NCBI GenBank assembly: GCA_030813035.1
Contig: JAUSTV010000005.1
Direction: 5' to 3' (one strand)
Length of the DNA stretch: 64,000 bases
From: Bacillus_BA fengqiuensis
Lineage (GTDB): Bacteria > Bacillota > Bacilli > Bacillales > Bacillaceae_H
Below are positions 43,122 through 52,320 of the stretch, in pieces. The first letter of the stretch is position 1. Each line of letters starts with the position of its first letter. Position numbers and translations under genes: made by a program. Under the pieces are notes generated by a model. The model was not told the DNA's origin, did no database searches, and was given only the letters and a program-made list of their open reading frames with translations.

Positions 43122-43589
43122 ATGAATGAGCTATTGAGAGAAAACAAAACAGAGACTGTAAATAGTAAAAACACTTGCAAATACTGCGCTTCGATTACAA
43201 GATTGCTACCGTTGTCTTTATGGGGTAATCTGGAAGATACCCATTACTATTGTGATCAGCATATCAAGATAGCCCAACATTTCCATGCTGTACGAAAAGC
43301 TGCTTTTCTAGAATTCTATTCGATTGAAGAACATAGAATCAGCCTTCCAGAGCCTTTGGTCCAGTTATATAACGAATGGAGCAACGATTTTCATCACGTT
43401 GAACAGGGGAACACGAACCAAGACGTTACACAATTGGAACAGCGCATCGAGCGATTTGAAGAAAAATGGAAAATCATAAAAGCCCAGAAGAGACTTCAAA
43501 GAATACAAGTAGAGCAAGAGAGAGAAGCCATTCAACAAGAAAAATCGAAAACATTTTTTCAAAAGCTGTTAAAAAAGAAACATGACTAA
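43122..43589 (+). CDS. Unknown protein with Cys-rich N terminus and coiled-coil tail
   Basis: The protein has 155 residues, with GGAGG nine bases before the ATG. I do not recognise a family. The first third has a possible zinc site (CKYCAS at about residue 20 and YYCDQHIKIAQHFH at about 45). The last third is a charged coiled coil (LEQRIERFEEKWKIIKAQKRLQRIQVEQEREAIQQEK). It stands about 90 bp upstream of the Fe-alcohol dehydrogenase gene on the same strand and may be co-transcribed with it. Confidence 0.65.
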   Translation: MNELLRENKTETVNSKNTCKYCASITRLLPLSLWGNLEDTHYYCDQHIKIAQHFHAVRKAAFLEFYSIEEHRISLPEPLVQLYNEWSNDFHHVEQGNTNQDVTQLEQRIERFEEKWKIIKAQKRLQRIQVEQEREAIQQEKSKTFFQKLLKKKHD

Positions 43590-43680
43590 GCTTCTTCCCA
43601 TGATTATTTTAATCGGTAGAAAGGGAACCTTCTCATCTCCCTTCTGCTGATGGCGATAATATTAACTCTAGTAGGTGATT

Positions 43681-44832
43681 ATGATGCACATCAATAAATT
43701 TGTTACCCCTGAAATTATTTTCGGGAAAAATGCCATCAAGCAGACAGGCGATGCTTGCCTTCGCCTTGGGGCAAAGAAAGTATTGGTTGTAAGCGATTAC
43801 GGAGTCGCGTCAGCCGGTTGGCTGGAAAGGGTTATTTCAATATGTACAGAATCAGGACTTCCTTTTGCTACATTCATTGATGTAACAACCAATCCAAAAG
43901 ACGTAGAGGTCATCAATGGATGCCGGATTTTTATTGAAAATGAATGTGATGCCATTATCGGTATCGGAGGCGGTAGTGCATTAGATGTAGCTAAGGCCAT
44001 CGCCATACTGGCCTCTAATGGAGGAAAGATTAGAGATTACGAGGGTGTCGATAAAATTGAAAAGCCGCTCCCTCCTATGGTGATGATTATGACAACGGCC
44101 GGTTCAGGCTCTGAAGTATCTCAATTTTCTGTCATTGTTGATTCTGTCCGCAAAAAGAAAATGACGATTATCTCCAAAACATTGGTTCCTGATATCGCTA
44201 TTGTCGATCCTTACACCCTTGTTACAAAGGAAAGCGGGTTAACTGCAGCAACGGGAATGGATGTACTGACACATGCGATTGAAGCATATGTCAGTATCGC
44301 AGCTACACCGTTAACGGATGTTCAGGCAAAAAATGCGCTTTCCCTTGTCTCCACTTATTTGCGCCCTTCAGTCGCTTCCAGAACAAATGAAGAAGCAAAA
44401 GAGGCAATGGCCATGGCAAGTTTACAGGCTGGACTGGCTTTTTCCAATGCAATTCTCGGTGCTGCCCATGCTATCTCACACGCGATAGGAGGGCAACTTC
44501 CGCTTCCACATGGTGAAATCAATGCCATTTTGCTTCCATATGTGATGGACTTCAATTTCATTGCTGCCCCCCGGCGTTTCACCGAAATCGCTGAATTTAT
44601 GGGGATTGATACGAGAGCCATGACCCAACGGGAAGCGGGAAATGCCGCTATTCAATTTATAAAAGAACTATCCATTGATATTGGAACGCCACAACGTTTG
44701 AGAGATGTAGGCATCGAGGAAAAGATGATTGATTTAACAAGCCAGATTGCCCTTGAAGACGCCTGCATGATTACGAATCCTCGCGATATGACGCTTGAAC
44801 AAGTCAAAGCCTTGCTCAAAAATGCATTATAA
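43681..44832 (+). CDS. Iron-containing alcohol dehydrogenase
   Basis: The protein has 383 residues from ATGATG at 43681, with AGGTG just upstream (a GTG at 43675 is also in frame). Fe-ADH motifs are seen: GIGGGSALDVAKAIAIL and TTAGSGSEVS for nucleotide binding, and the metal ligands Asp/His in ATGMDVLTHAIEAYV with His in GAAHAISHAIGGQLPLPHGEIN. Family members reduce or oxidise alcohols, 4-hydroxybutyrate or butanol with NAD(P). The two-component pair follows after 14 bp, so sensor, regulator and dehydrogenase probably form one operon. Confidence 0.92.
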   Translation: MMHINKFVTPEIIFGKNAIKQTGDACLRLGAKKVLVVSDYGVASAGWLERVISICTESGLPFATFIDVTTNPKDVEVINGCRIFIENECDAIIGIGGGSALDVAKAIAILASNGGKIRDYEGVDKIEKPLPPMVMIMTTAGSGSEVSQFSVIVDSVRKKKMTIISKTLVPDIAIVDPYTLVTKESGLTAATGMDVLTHAIEAYVSIAATPLTDVQAKNALSLVSTYLRPSVASRTNEEAKEAMAMASLQAGLAFSNAILGAAHAISHAIGGQLPLPHGEINAILLPYVMDFNFIAAPRRFTEIAEFMGIDTRAMTQREAGNAAIQFIKELSIDIGTPQRLRDVGIEEKMIDLTSQIALEDACMITNPRDMTLEQVKALLKNAL

Positions 44833-44846
44833 GGCGGTGAAACTCA

Positions 44847-46499
44847 TTGCTGGAAGATAAACATGAGATGATTGCGCTCTTAACTGGCGTTAAATCCTCT
44901 AAGAAAAACTATTATACCGAATTGAAGAAAACGGTTGAACAATTAAAAAAGAAAAATATGCAGTTGGAGATTATTAATGAAGTGATGAAAAACATGAAGG
45001 TGGATATGCCGTTAGATGATGTCTTAAAAAATATGATTGATAAATTAAGAATACTCATTCCATGCGATCGGCTCAGCCTGCTGCTATTTCGTCATGATAA
45101 TCTGATTTTGACGAATGTCTATCCGGAAGACAGCCACCGCATTGAAATGGGATCTTCCATTCCAAGTGAAAGCTCTCTCTACTGGTCCGCCTTGAAGAAA
45201 AGACAAATCATTTTTCAACAATTAAATGATGATTATACAAATTTTTATGAAAAGGAACATTTGGCCGGGCTTCAACTCCACAGCATCTTAGTGCTGCCTA
45301 TCTACAGCAAAAATAAAGGCATCGGAGTTTTAAGCATCGGCCGCCATGATGAATCGGAGTGGAGCATGGATGACCTGGCTTTTTTGGAACAGCTTACTGA
45401 CCATTTGTCAGTAAGCATCGAGAATACCGAACTATATAACGAAGTGGTGCGTACAAAACAGGAATGGGAAGACACCTTTAAAGCGGTTGATGACATGATT
45501 ATCGTATTTGATAAACATTTAAATATTCTGCAATCCAATGACTCGTTTAAAGCCTTTTTTGACATCGACGAACCATCATCTAATTTCCCTCTTTGGGAAA
45601 AATCGTGCAAAATCCTTGTGCAAGAAACCTTTGACTCTCACAAACCCGGGTACAAAGAAATCTACTTGGGCAATGACTCCACGTGTGAAATTTATACATA
45701 TCCGGTCCATAATACCGAAAACCAAGTATATGGTGTCATAGCCTATATGAAGGATGTGACGGAAAAACGAAAAATGGAGGTTCAGCTTCTTCACTCCGGC
45801 AAGCTGGCCGCCATTGGAGAGATGGCAGCCGGTATTGCCCATGAATTAAATAGTCCTTTAACAGCTATTCTGGGAAACTCTCAGCTTTTACTAAGGAACG
45901 CTCCAAATGATGATATGTCTTACACTCTTTTGAATGACATCCGAAATTGCGGAGACCGATGCAAACGAATCATTAAAAGTTTACTCACCTTTTCCCGACA
46001 GGACGAGTACGTTTTTGAACCATTTTCGATAAACGAAGCAATAGGACAAGTGCTTAATTTATTAAAATATCAATTGAAAAAAAATCAGATTGCCATTAAC
46101 CAAGTTTTACAGCAAGATTTGCCTTTGATCGAAGGAAGCCAGCCGCAAGTTGAGCAGATTATCATTAACTTAATTTTAAACGCCAGAGATGCCCTTGACC
46201 TTTCCGATAGACCTAACAAGGAGATTGTCATCAAAACATCCTTGAAAGACAATCAAATCCATTTATCGGTGCACGATAACGGAATTGGAATCGAGGAAAC
46301 GAGGTTACCCGAAATTTTCCACCCTTTTCACACAACAAAAGAAACGGAAAAAGGAACGGGGTTGGGCTTATCGGTTAGTATCGGGATCGCTAAAGCCCAT
46401 GGGGGAACGATCGAAGTAAACAGCTTGCTTGGAATGGGGAGCACATTCATATTAAAGCTTCCTCTCCAACCTTCAAAACAGATCGAGGTGACATTGTGA
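44847..46499 (+). CDS. Cytosolic sensor histidine kinase (GAF-PAS, NtrB-like)
   Basis: The protein has 550 residues from a TTG start with GGCGGTG in front. There is no transmembrane helix. An N-terminal coiled coil (TELKKTVEQLKKKNMQLEIINEVMKNM) precedes a GAF domain (about 50-195, IPCDRLSLLLF ... LSVSIENTELYNEV) and a PAS domain (205-310, VDDMIIVFDKHLNILQSN). HisKA then follows with H-box GEMAAGIAHELNSPLTAIL, and HATPase with NLILNARDAL, DNGIGI and GTGLGLS. The gene overlaps the sigma-54 activator by 4 bp. It likely senses a small molecule inside the cell, perhaps an alcohol or aldehyde given the dehydrogenase neighbours (inference). Confidence 0.92.
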   Translation: MLEDKHEMIALLTGVKSSKKNYYTELKKTVEQLKKKNMQLEIINEVMKNMKVDMPLDDVLKNMIDKLRILIPCDRLSLLLFRHDNLILTNVYPEDSHRIEMGSSIPSESSLYWSALKKRQIIFQQLNDDYTNFYEKEHLAGLQLHSILVLPIYSKNKGIGVLSIGRHDESEWSMDDLAFLEQLTDHLSVSIENTELYNEVVRTKQEWEDTFKAVDDMIIVFDKHLNILQSNDSFKAFFDIDEPSSNFPLWEKSCKILVQETFDSHKPGYKEIYLGNDSTCEIYTYPVHNTENQVYGVIAYMKDVTEKRKMEVQLLHSGKLAAIGEMAAGIAHELNSPLTAILGNSQLLLRNAPNDDMSYTLLNDIRNCGDRCKRIIKSLLTFSRQDEYVFEPFSINEAIGQVLNLLKYQLKKNQIAINQVLQQDLPLIEGSQPQVEQIIINLILNARDALDLSDRPNKEIVIKTSLKDNQIHLSVHDNGIGIEETRLPEIFHPFHTTKETEKGTGLGLSVSIGIAKAHGGTIEVNSLLGMGSTFILKLPLQPSKQIEVTL

Positions 46500-47953
46500 T
46501 AAGGTTATTGATTGTAGATGACGAAAAAGAGATCGGAACTTTCCTCTCCCATCTCTTTACTTCCAAAGGATACGATGTGAAGGTCGTTAACAGCGGCAAA
46601 GAATTTTCGTCCATTGATTTTACCGTCCATCACTTCGATGCAGCCATGATTGATTTAAATCTTCCTGATGCCGATGGTTTATCCTTGTTGCAGAATTTAA
46701 AAAAATGGCAGCCGGCATGCAAAGCCATCATCATGACCGGATACAGTACGATCCAAACCGCGGTGAATGCCATGAAACTGGGAGCGAGCGATTATATCGA
46801 AAAGCCGTTTGACGATATTGACTTATTAGAAAAACAAATCGACCAGATGATTACTTCCAATACGAATGCTGCCGAAGAGTACATCACCGGATTGGCAAAT
46901 GAAGTCGGGTTAATTATTGGACAAAATAAAGAGATGAACCAGTTAATCCAAATGACATATAAAGTTGCACAAAAACATGTGAATGTCCTCATTGAGGGAG
47001 AAACGGGAACGGGAAAAGAGGTATTATCCCGCTTTATCCATCAGGCCAGCCCTCGCAGCCATGAATCGTTTATAGGCGTAAACTGCGGCGCCATCTCTGA
47101 ATCTTTGCTGGAAAGCGAGCTGTTCGGGCACGAGAAGGGAGCCTTTACAGGAGCAACCCAACAGCGAAAAGGGTTATTTGAAATCGCAAGCAAAGGGACT
47201 CTATTTCTGGATGAAATTGCAGAGGCTTCCCACTCCATCCAAGTGAAACTTCTGCGTGTCCTCGAAACAAGGGAATTCATGCGTGTCGGAAGCGGAAATA
47301 TCATTCATACAAATACTCGCTTAGTTGCAGCATCCAATGAAAATCTTCACGAAGCGGTCCAGCATAAAAAATTCCGGGAAGATCTCTTTTATCGTTTAAA
47401 TGTCGTTCATTTGAAAATCCCTCCTCTTCGTGACAGAAGAGAAGATATTCCTTTATTGATTCGTCATTTTTTACAGCGCCATGCACATACAGGCATCTCC
47501 TTTTCTGCCTCTGCCATGGAAATGCTGCAAAGCTATGACTGGCCCGGAAATATTCGCGAATTATCCAATTTTGTAACAAGAGTTGTGACTTTGACAGATT
47601 CGAATCACACCACTCTTTCACCTGACGATTTGCCGTTGCCCCGTCGCGATTTAACCGTTCCTGCGAAGATCACTCACTTTACAGAAAACAGGAAGATAAA
47701 ACGGCCAAATGAATTCGAACACTATTTACAAAATTGGACAGAAGACATTCTTGCATCGTTTGAACAAGAAGAGGAAATTAATCTGGAGAGGGTACTCGAA
47801 CAAGTCAAACAGTTGGAACTCCAAGTGGGAAAAGCCTTCATTTTACGCACTTTAAAAGATACCCTGGGAAACCGCAAAGAAACGGCCAAGCGATTACACA
47901 TTACAATGAGAAAGCTTCGGTATCTTTTGAATGAAAAGCAAGAAAACAGATGA
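46496..47953 (+). CDS. Sigma-54-dependent response regulator (NtrC family)
   Basis: The protein has 485 residues from a GTG start behind GAGGTG. The receiver domain is at 1-120 (LIVDDEKEIGTF, phospho-Asp in AMIDLNLPDADG, KPF). The AAA+ domain (about 145-375) has Walker A GETGTGKE, the sigma-54 contact loop GAFTGA, Walker B GTLFLDEIAE and the arginine-finger region. The C-terminal Fis-type helix-turn-helix (LGNRKETAKRLHITMRKLRYLL) binds DNA. It needs sigma-54 RNA polymerase, and a -24/-12 promoter with an upstream palindrome lies in front of adhT 1.5 kb away, making that gene its best visible target. Confidence 0.94.
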   Translation: MIRLLIVDDEKEIGTFLSHLFTSKGYDVKVVNSGKEFSSIDFTVHHFDAAMIDLNLPDADGLSLLQNLKKWQPACKAIIMTGYSTIQTAVNAMKLGASDYIEKPFDDIDLLEKQIDQMITSNTNAAEEYITGLANEVGLIIGQNKEMNQLIQMTYKVAQKHVNVLIEGETGTGKEVLSRFIHQASPRSHESFIGVNCGAISESLLESELFGHEKGAFTGATQQRKGLFEIASKGTLFLDEIAEASHSIQVKLLRVLETREFMRVGSGNIIHTNTRLVAASNENLHEAVQHKKFREDLFYRLNVVHLKIPPLRDRREDIPLLIRHFLQRHAHTGISFSASAMEMLQSYDWPGNIRELSNFVTRVVTLTDSNHTTLSPDDLPLPRRDLTVPAKITHFTENRKIKRPNEFEHYLQNWTEDILASFEQEEEINLERVLEQVKQLELQVGKAFILRTLKDTLGNRKETAKRLHITMRKLRYLLNEKQENR

Positions 47954-47960
47954 TGAGGAT

Positions 47961-48172
47961 GACCCCGTCATGAAGGCCCACTAAAACCAAGGGATTATGT
48001 GACGGGGCCTTGCAATAAAAATCAGTTTTTGTGATTGATTAGAGACTTATGGGACAGCCTCATCACCCTAAAAGGATCCGTCATGAGAATCCAGTAAAAT
48101 CAAGGATTGAATGACGGGTCCTTTTAGTAAAAAATAATTTTTGCGGTCTGTTTAGGACTTATGGAACAACCA
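47961..48172. repeat. Palindromic repeat, copies 2a and 2b
   Basis: A degenerate copy at 47961-48060 (GACCCCGTCATGAAGG ... TGACGGGGCCTTGC, tail GACTTATGGGACAGCCTC) is followed by a better one at 48070-48172 (AAAAGGATCCGTCAT ... ATGACGGGTCCTTTTA, tail GGACTTATGGAACAACC). They lie between the NtrC-like gene and adhT and may act as terminators for both. Confidence 0.75.
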
Positions 48173-48352
48173 CTGTTCCTTTAAATGGGGGGGTATAATC
48201 CTGTATCAATTTAACTTAACTTTGTTTATCATTATTCTTTTTTAGTATTTATGTTCTTCTACCTTGACTCTTCTCATAAAAATCTTCGTACAAGCAGCTG
48301 GCAATGGATATGGACAGCCGCTCATCTCGAATGAATCATGCCGATTGTTTTA

Positions 48353-49366
48353 TTAGCCTATCGTTAAAACAACACGTCCATTGATTTTTCCGCTTTCCAT
48401 GCGATCAAATACATCGTTAATGGAATCCAGCGGCTGCGTTTCAATATTCGTGCGTACTTTTCCTTGTGCCGCAAATTCGATGGCTTCCTGCAAATCTTTT
48501 CTCGTACCAACAATGGAGCCTTTCACGGTTACACCATTTAACACCGTATCGAAAATAGGAATCGGAAGCTCATCATTCGGTAAGCCTACCACCACTAATG
48601 AACCGCCCCTTTTCACTGAACCGTATGCTTGTTCAAATGCTTTTTTCGTAACGGCCACACTCACGGCAGACTGAACTCCACCCACTTTTTCTTTAATTTC
48701 CTCCACAGGATTTACCTGCAAACCATTAATCGTCATATCAGCACCTAACTCCCGTGCCAATTCAAGCTTGTCGTCTTGAATATCAACGGCAATGACATTG
48801 AATCCCATTGCTTTTGCGTATTGAAGCGCCACATGCCCGAGACCTCCGATGCCATAAATCGCTACCCAATCTCCCGGTTTTGCATCCGCCACTTTTAATG
48901 CTTTATATGTTGTCACTCCTGCACAGAAAATCGGAGATACCTCTGCAAAATCAAGTCCTTCAGGAATTTTCACCACATAATTGGCGGGTGCTTTACAATA
49001 CTCTGCATATGCGCCGTCTACAGAGTACCCTGCATTCAACTGGTCTGGACACAATGTTTCGCGGCCTGTTAAGCAATACTCACATTCACCGCAGGCAGAG
49101 TATAGCCACGGAACCCCCACACGGTCTCCCACTTTAATCGATGTGACTCCTTCTCCGACTTCTTCTACAATTCCAACGCCCTCATGTCCTGGAATAAGAG
49201 GAAGTTTAGGTTTTACCGGCCAGTCTCCATGTGCCGCATGAAGGTCTGTATGACAAACGCCGCAAGCTTTAATTTTCACAAGAATTTCCCCGTATTCCAA
49301 TTCAGGCACTGGTACTTCCTTGATTTCCAACTGTTGTTTAAACTCATTCACCACTGCTGCTTTCAT
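48353..49366 (-). CDS. adhT: Zinc-dependent alcohol dehydrogenase AdhT
   Basis: The protein has 337 residues from ATG at 49366 (MKAAVVNEFKQQLEIKEVPVPE), which has GGGGAACAG in front. This is the length of Geobacillus stearothermophilus AdhT; in-frame starts further upstream would add an unusual tail. Zinc and catalytic residues are seen in CGVCHTDLHAAHGDWPVKPKLPLIPGHEGVG, and the structural zinc in CGECEYCLTGRETLC. The NAD fold is IYGIGGLGHVALQYAK. It interconverts ethanol and acetaldehyde with NAD. Transcription probably starts at the sigma-54 promoter 70 bp upstream and is controlled by the NtrC-like regulator encoded nearby. Confidence 0.92.
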   Translation of the reverse strand: MKAAVVNEFKQQLEIKEVPVPELEYGEILVKIKACGVCHTDLHAAHGDWPVKPKLPLIPGHEGVGIVEEVGEGVTSIKVGDRVGVPWLYSACGECEYCLTGRETLCPDQLNAGYSVDGAYAEYCKAPANYVVKIPEGLDFAEVSPIFCAGVTTYKALKVADAKPGDWVAIYGIGGLGHVALQYAKAMGFNVIAVDIQDDKLELARELGADMTINGLQVNPVEEIKEKVGGVQSAVSVAVTKKAFEQAYGSVKRGGSLVVVGLPNDELPIPIFDTVLNGVTVKGSIVGTRKDLQEAIEFAAQGKVRTNIETQPLDSINDVFDRMESGKINGRVVLTIG

Positions 49367-49434
49367 CGTTCTGTTCCCCGTATTGTTAGCACACATGTTC
49401 AACATCTCCCTTTTTTATCTACACCTTATTAACA

Positions 49435-49451
49435 TGCAACATCCATGCCAA
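49435..49451 (-). promoter_or_regulatory. Sigma-54 (-24/-12) promoter of adhT
   Basis: On the minus strand TTGGCATGGATGTTGCA matches the TTGGCA-N5-TTGCA consensus with GG and GC exactly 12 bases apart. It lies 69 bp upstream of the adhT ATG. Confidence 0.75.
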
Positions 49452-49523
49452 CATCTTGTAAAGGAACTTTTCATCTTCATTCGTTCAGGCTGTATGGGTA
49501 AAGAGAACAAAGAAAAACGCAGC

Positions 49524-49541
49524 GTGCCGAAAAATCGGCAC
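49524..49541. promoter_or_regulatory. Palindrome, probable upstream activating sequence
   Basis: GTGCCGAAAAATCGGCAC is a perfect 7-bp inverted repeat about 75 bp upstream of the -24 element, where activators of the NtrC class bind. A further GACGGCAC half-site lies at about 49555-49562. Confidence 0.6.
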
Positions 49542-49780
49542 ACCATACCAAAAAGACGGCACAATCAGGACAAACTATCGTCATGTTGAATCTTCTAGAC
49601 TTAAATCTATAAATGTATCCTACAAAATATCCAAAGACAGTTCTTCCTTCTTAGACACGCGGCATTCCTTTTTCTCATTTTTACATTTATGTAACATTTT
49701 CGAAAAATATATTACTCGAAACAATCCCTTCCCGCATAGGATAGACCGTTGCAACAACAATCGAAGGGGAGAAAAAGACA
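49542..49780. other. Intergenic region between adhT and the L,D-transpeptidase gene
   Basis: About 240 bp between divergent genes with no further gene seen. It must hold the transpeptidase promoter; AGGGGAG before 49781 is its ribosome site. Confidence 0.5.
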
Positions 49781-50545
49781 ATGAAAAAATGGTTGATGCT
49801 TTTGAGTTTAAGCTTTCTTGTGTTTTTCAGCATGGGTATGTCCGCCAGTGCTGCATCAGGAAGCCAGTTCATTATCATTAACAAATCCAACAATCAGCTG
49901 GCTTACTATGAAAACAGTCAATTGAAAAAAGTATTTGCAGTCGCAACCGGCAAAAAATCATCATACACGCCGGAAGGTACATTCAAGGTCGTCAACAAGC
50001 TCGTCAACAGACCCTATTACAAGGGGAAAATTCCTGGTGGTGATCCGCGCAATCCGCTCGGCAATCGCTGGCTCGGGCTGAATGCGAGAGGTACTTGGGG
50101 CACCACGTATGCCATTCACGGCAACAATAATCCAAGTTCCATCGGCAAATATGTAAGCAACGGTTGCATTCGGATGTACGACGAGGAAGTAGAATGGGTA
50201 TTTAATCAAGTCAAAGTCGGGACACCTGTTATCATCACTACTTCCGGCAAATCGTTTGACACCATTGCTATGGCTAATGGCTATAAAGTCACCGCCAGCA
50301 ACATTGCGCCTACACCTTCCAAACCAGCTTTCGCGAACGGTAAATTACTTATGAAAGGGAGCCGGGGGAGCGATGTAAAAGAACTCCAGCGTCTGCTTAC
50401 ATCAAAAGGGTATGATACAAAAGGCGTTGACGGCTTTTTTGGACTAAATACCGAAATGGCCGTTCGACAATTTCAAAAAGCCCACAGCTTAAAAGTAGAT
50501 GGAGTAGCAGGCCCTGCAACGATGAAAGCACTGGGAATGAGATAG
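49781..50545 (+). CDS. Secreted L,D-transpeptidase with peptidoglycan-binding domain
   Basis: The protein has 254 residues. A signal peptide (1-25, ending SASAA) is followed by a YkuD domain (about 28-155) with the catalytic motif HGNNNPSSIGKYVSNGCIRM, where His and Cys are in the canonical spacing. A short linker precedes the C-terminal PG_binding_1 domain (185-254, LMKGSRGSDVKELQRLLTSKGYD and FFGLNTEMAVRQFQKAHSL). It should crosslink peptidoglycan stems in 3-3 fashion in the wall, possibly in the spore cortex. It stands as a single-gene unit with a strong terminator. Confidence 0.93.
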   Translation: MKKWLMLLSLSFLVFFSMGMSASAASGSQFIIINKSNNQLAYYENSQLKKVFAVATGKKSSYTPEGTFKVVNKLVNRPYYKGKIPGGDPRNPLGNRWLGLNARGTWGTTYAIHGNNNPSSIGKYVSNGCIRMYDEEVEWVFNQVKVGTPVIITTSGKSFDTIAMANGYKVTASNIAPTPSKPAFANGKLLMKGSRGSDVKELQRLLTSKGYDTKGVDGFFGLNTEMAVRQFQKAHSLKVDGVAGPATMKALGMR

Positions 50546-50557
50546 CGGGATACATTC

Positions 50558-50603
50558 AAAAGGATAGATAAAAAGGGGATCTTCCCTTTTTATCTATCCT
50601 TTT
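50558..50603 (+). terminator. Terminator of the L,D-transpeptidase gene
   Basis: AAAGGATAGATAAAAAGGG / CCCTTTTTATCTATCCTTT stem with T run; it may also serve the convergent siroheme gene. Confidence 0.85.
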
Positions 50604-50649
50604 ATTTCCAAATACCATGTTATTCTTTCCTATGCTTTTAATAAAAATG

Positions 50650-52107
50650 TTACTCTCCCATTTCCTTTAAGCATTCGATCAAAGAATTCACGGTCCTCTC
50701 CTTTGGCACATGATTGACTTTTAAACCCTCATCTTGTGCAGCCAGAGACGTTTTGCTTCCCATGCAAACGACCTTTATGTCCTCTATTAACTTATAAGCA
50801 TCTAAGCCGCAAACTTTCAATCCCTCGATGAATGGGTTAACGGACGCACTACTTGGAAAAATCAGTGTATCCAAATTAGCTTCCTCGAGCATTCTCAAAA
50901 AGACCGGCATAAATTGTCCATCTATTTGTTTTTCACTGGTAATCATTACATCGCACGCCTCATCATGGCCTTTATGCTGTAAATGGTGATCTTCTCCAAC
51001 CAAAAGAAGGCTTCCCGGTTGCAGCATTTCATCTGCCCACTTCGCTAAGAGGCCGCGCTCATTTAACACTTTCATTGATTTTTTCGAATGAACAAAGAAC
51101 TCCGCTCGAATTCGGCGAATATCAATTCCATGGTTAAAAAGAATCGCAAAGAAATCCACGGCGCTTTCCGGGGAAGCAAACAAAACGCTGTCGTAAGTAT
51201 GAATGTTTTCTATTATGTTCTTATCAATGTGAACCGATGCCTTTTTCCATTTAGGAAATTCAATCACATCTGCACCGAGCTGCGTTAATTGTTCTGCCAT
51301 CTTGCTTTCCGTTGTGCTTGTACGTGCAAGTAAAATCTGCCTTCCAAAGAGCGGCTTTTTCTCAAACCAGTTGATTTGATTGCGAACGGAAATCACCTCT
51401 CCCACCAATGTGATGGCAGGATTCGAAAACCGGATGGCTGCCGCCTTTTCAACAATCGTAGCCAATGTGCCTTCCACTGTTTTTTGCCGTCCATATGTCC
51501 CCCATTGAATGAGAATGACTGGTGTGTCCGGCGCCTTGCCGTACTTCATTAAGTTCTCGCAAATATATGGAAGATTGGACACTCCCATATAAAAAGCAAT
51601 CGTATCTATACTATCGGCGAGCCCTTTCCACTTAAGTGAAGGCTTGCCGTCTTCTGATTTGTCATGGGCTGTGACAACAGCAAAAGATGTGCCATATTCT
51701 CTATGTGTTACAGGGATACCGGCATATGTGGAAGCCGCAATTCCTGATGTGATACCCGGCACGATTTCAAATGGGATACTATGTTCCGCAAGCGTGGCCG
51801 CTTCTTCCCCCACCCTGCCAAAAACACCTGGGTCGCCGCCTTTTAACCGCACCACTCTTTTTCCTTCCTTCGCTTTTTCCACTAGTAATTCGTTGATTCC
51901 CTCCTGCCTTAACGTATGGCGATCGGGCAGTTTGCCGCAATAGATCAGTTCGCAATCAGCTGGCGCAAATTCCAATAGCCTCGGGTTGGCAAGCCGGTCA
52001 TATAATATCACTTGGGCCTGTTGGATCACTTCTTTTCCCTTTACGGTTATAAGTTTCGCATCTCCCGGTCCCGCCCCGACCAAATAAACTGTTCCGTTCT
52101 TCATCAT
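50650..52107 (-). CDS. Uroporphyrinogen-III C-methyltransferase / uroporphyrinogen-III synthase fusion
   Basis: The protein has 485 residues from ATG at 52107, preceded by AAGGATG. The N-terminal half (about 1-245) is the SUMT/CobA methyltransferase: YLVGAGPGDAKLITVKG, YDRLANPRLL, RLKGGDPGVFGRVGEE, PGITSGIAASTYAGIPVTHR. The C-terminal half (about 255-485) is a HemD-like synthase (GRQILLARTSTTESKMAEQL, VLFASPESAVDFFAIL, FPSSASVNPFIEGL). Together they make precorrin-2 from hydroxymethylbilane, towards the sirohaem needed by NirB just upstream on the same strand. A terminator separates it from nirD. The oxidase/chelatase steps (SirB/SirC type) are not in the window. Confidence 0.92.
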   Translation of the reverse strand: MMKNGTVYLVGAGPGDAKLITVKGKEVIQQAQVILYDRLANPRLLEFAPADCELIYCGKLPDRHTLRQEGINELLVEKAKEGKRVVRLKGGDPGVFGRVGEEAATLAEHSIPFEIVPGITSGIAASTYAGIPVTHREYGTSFAVVTAHDKSEDGKPSLKWKGLADSIDTIAFYMGVSNLPYICENLMKYGKAPDTPVILIQWGTYGRQKTVEGTLATIVEKAAAIRFSNPAITLVGEVISVRNQINWFEKKPLFGRQILLARTSTTESKMAEQLTQLGADVIEFPKWKKASVHIDKNIIENIHTYDSVLFASPESAVDFFAILFNHGIDIRRIRAEFFVHSKKSMKVLNERGLLAKWADEMLQPGSLLLVGEDHHLQHKGHDEACDVMITSEKQIDGQFMPVFLRMLEEANLDTLIFPSSASVNPFIEGLKVCGLDAYKLIEDIKVVCMGSKTSLAAQDEGLKVNHVPKERTVNSLIECLKEMGE

Positions 52108-52238
52108 ACCGTCATCCTTCCAACGTATAGCACTTATTTGCTTCTGGACTGCGTGAAAATCCAGTATTGATTTTTGATTCATTTAAGTACATCCAAAATG
52201 GTTGAGTCCTTTACAGAGTTTATCTCTAAAAATGAAAA

Positions 52239-52264
52239 GAGGGAAGGGCTAAAGCCTCTCCCTC
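52239..52264 (-). terminator. Terminator after nirBD
   Basis: On the minus strand GAGGGAGAGGC / GCCCTTCCCTC (one mismatch) with a TTTA loop, followed by TTTTCATTTTT. Confidence 0.7.
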
Positions 52265-52320
52265 CTCGATGTGCAAATCGTGCTGGTAACGACGCTGCAC
52301 GTTTAAGCTTCCTATCTTTA

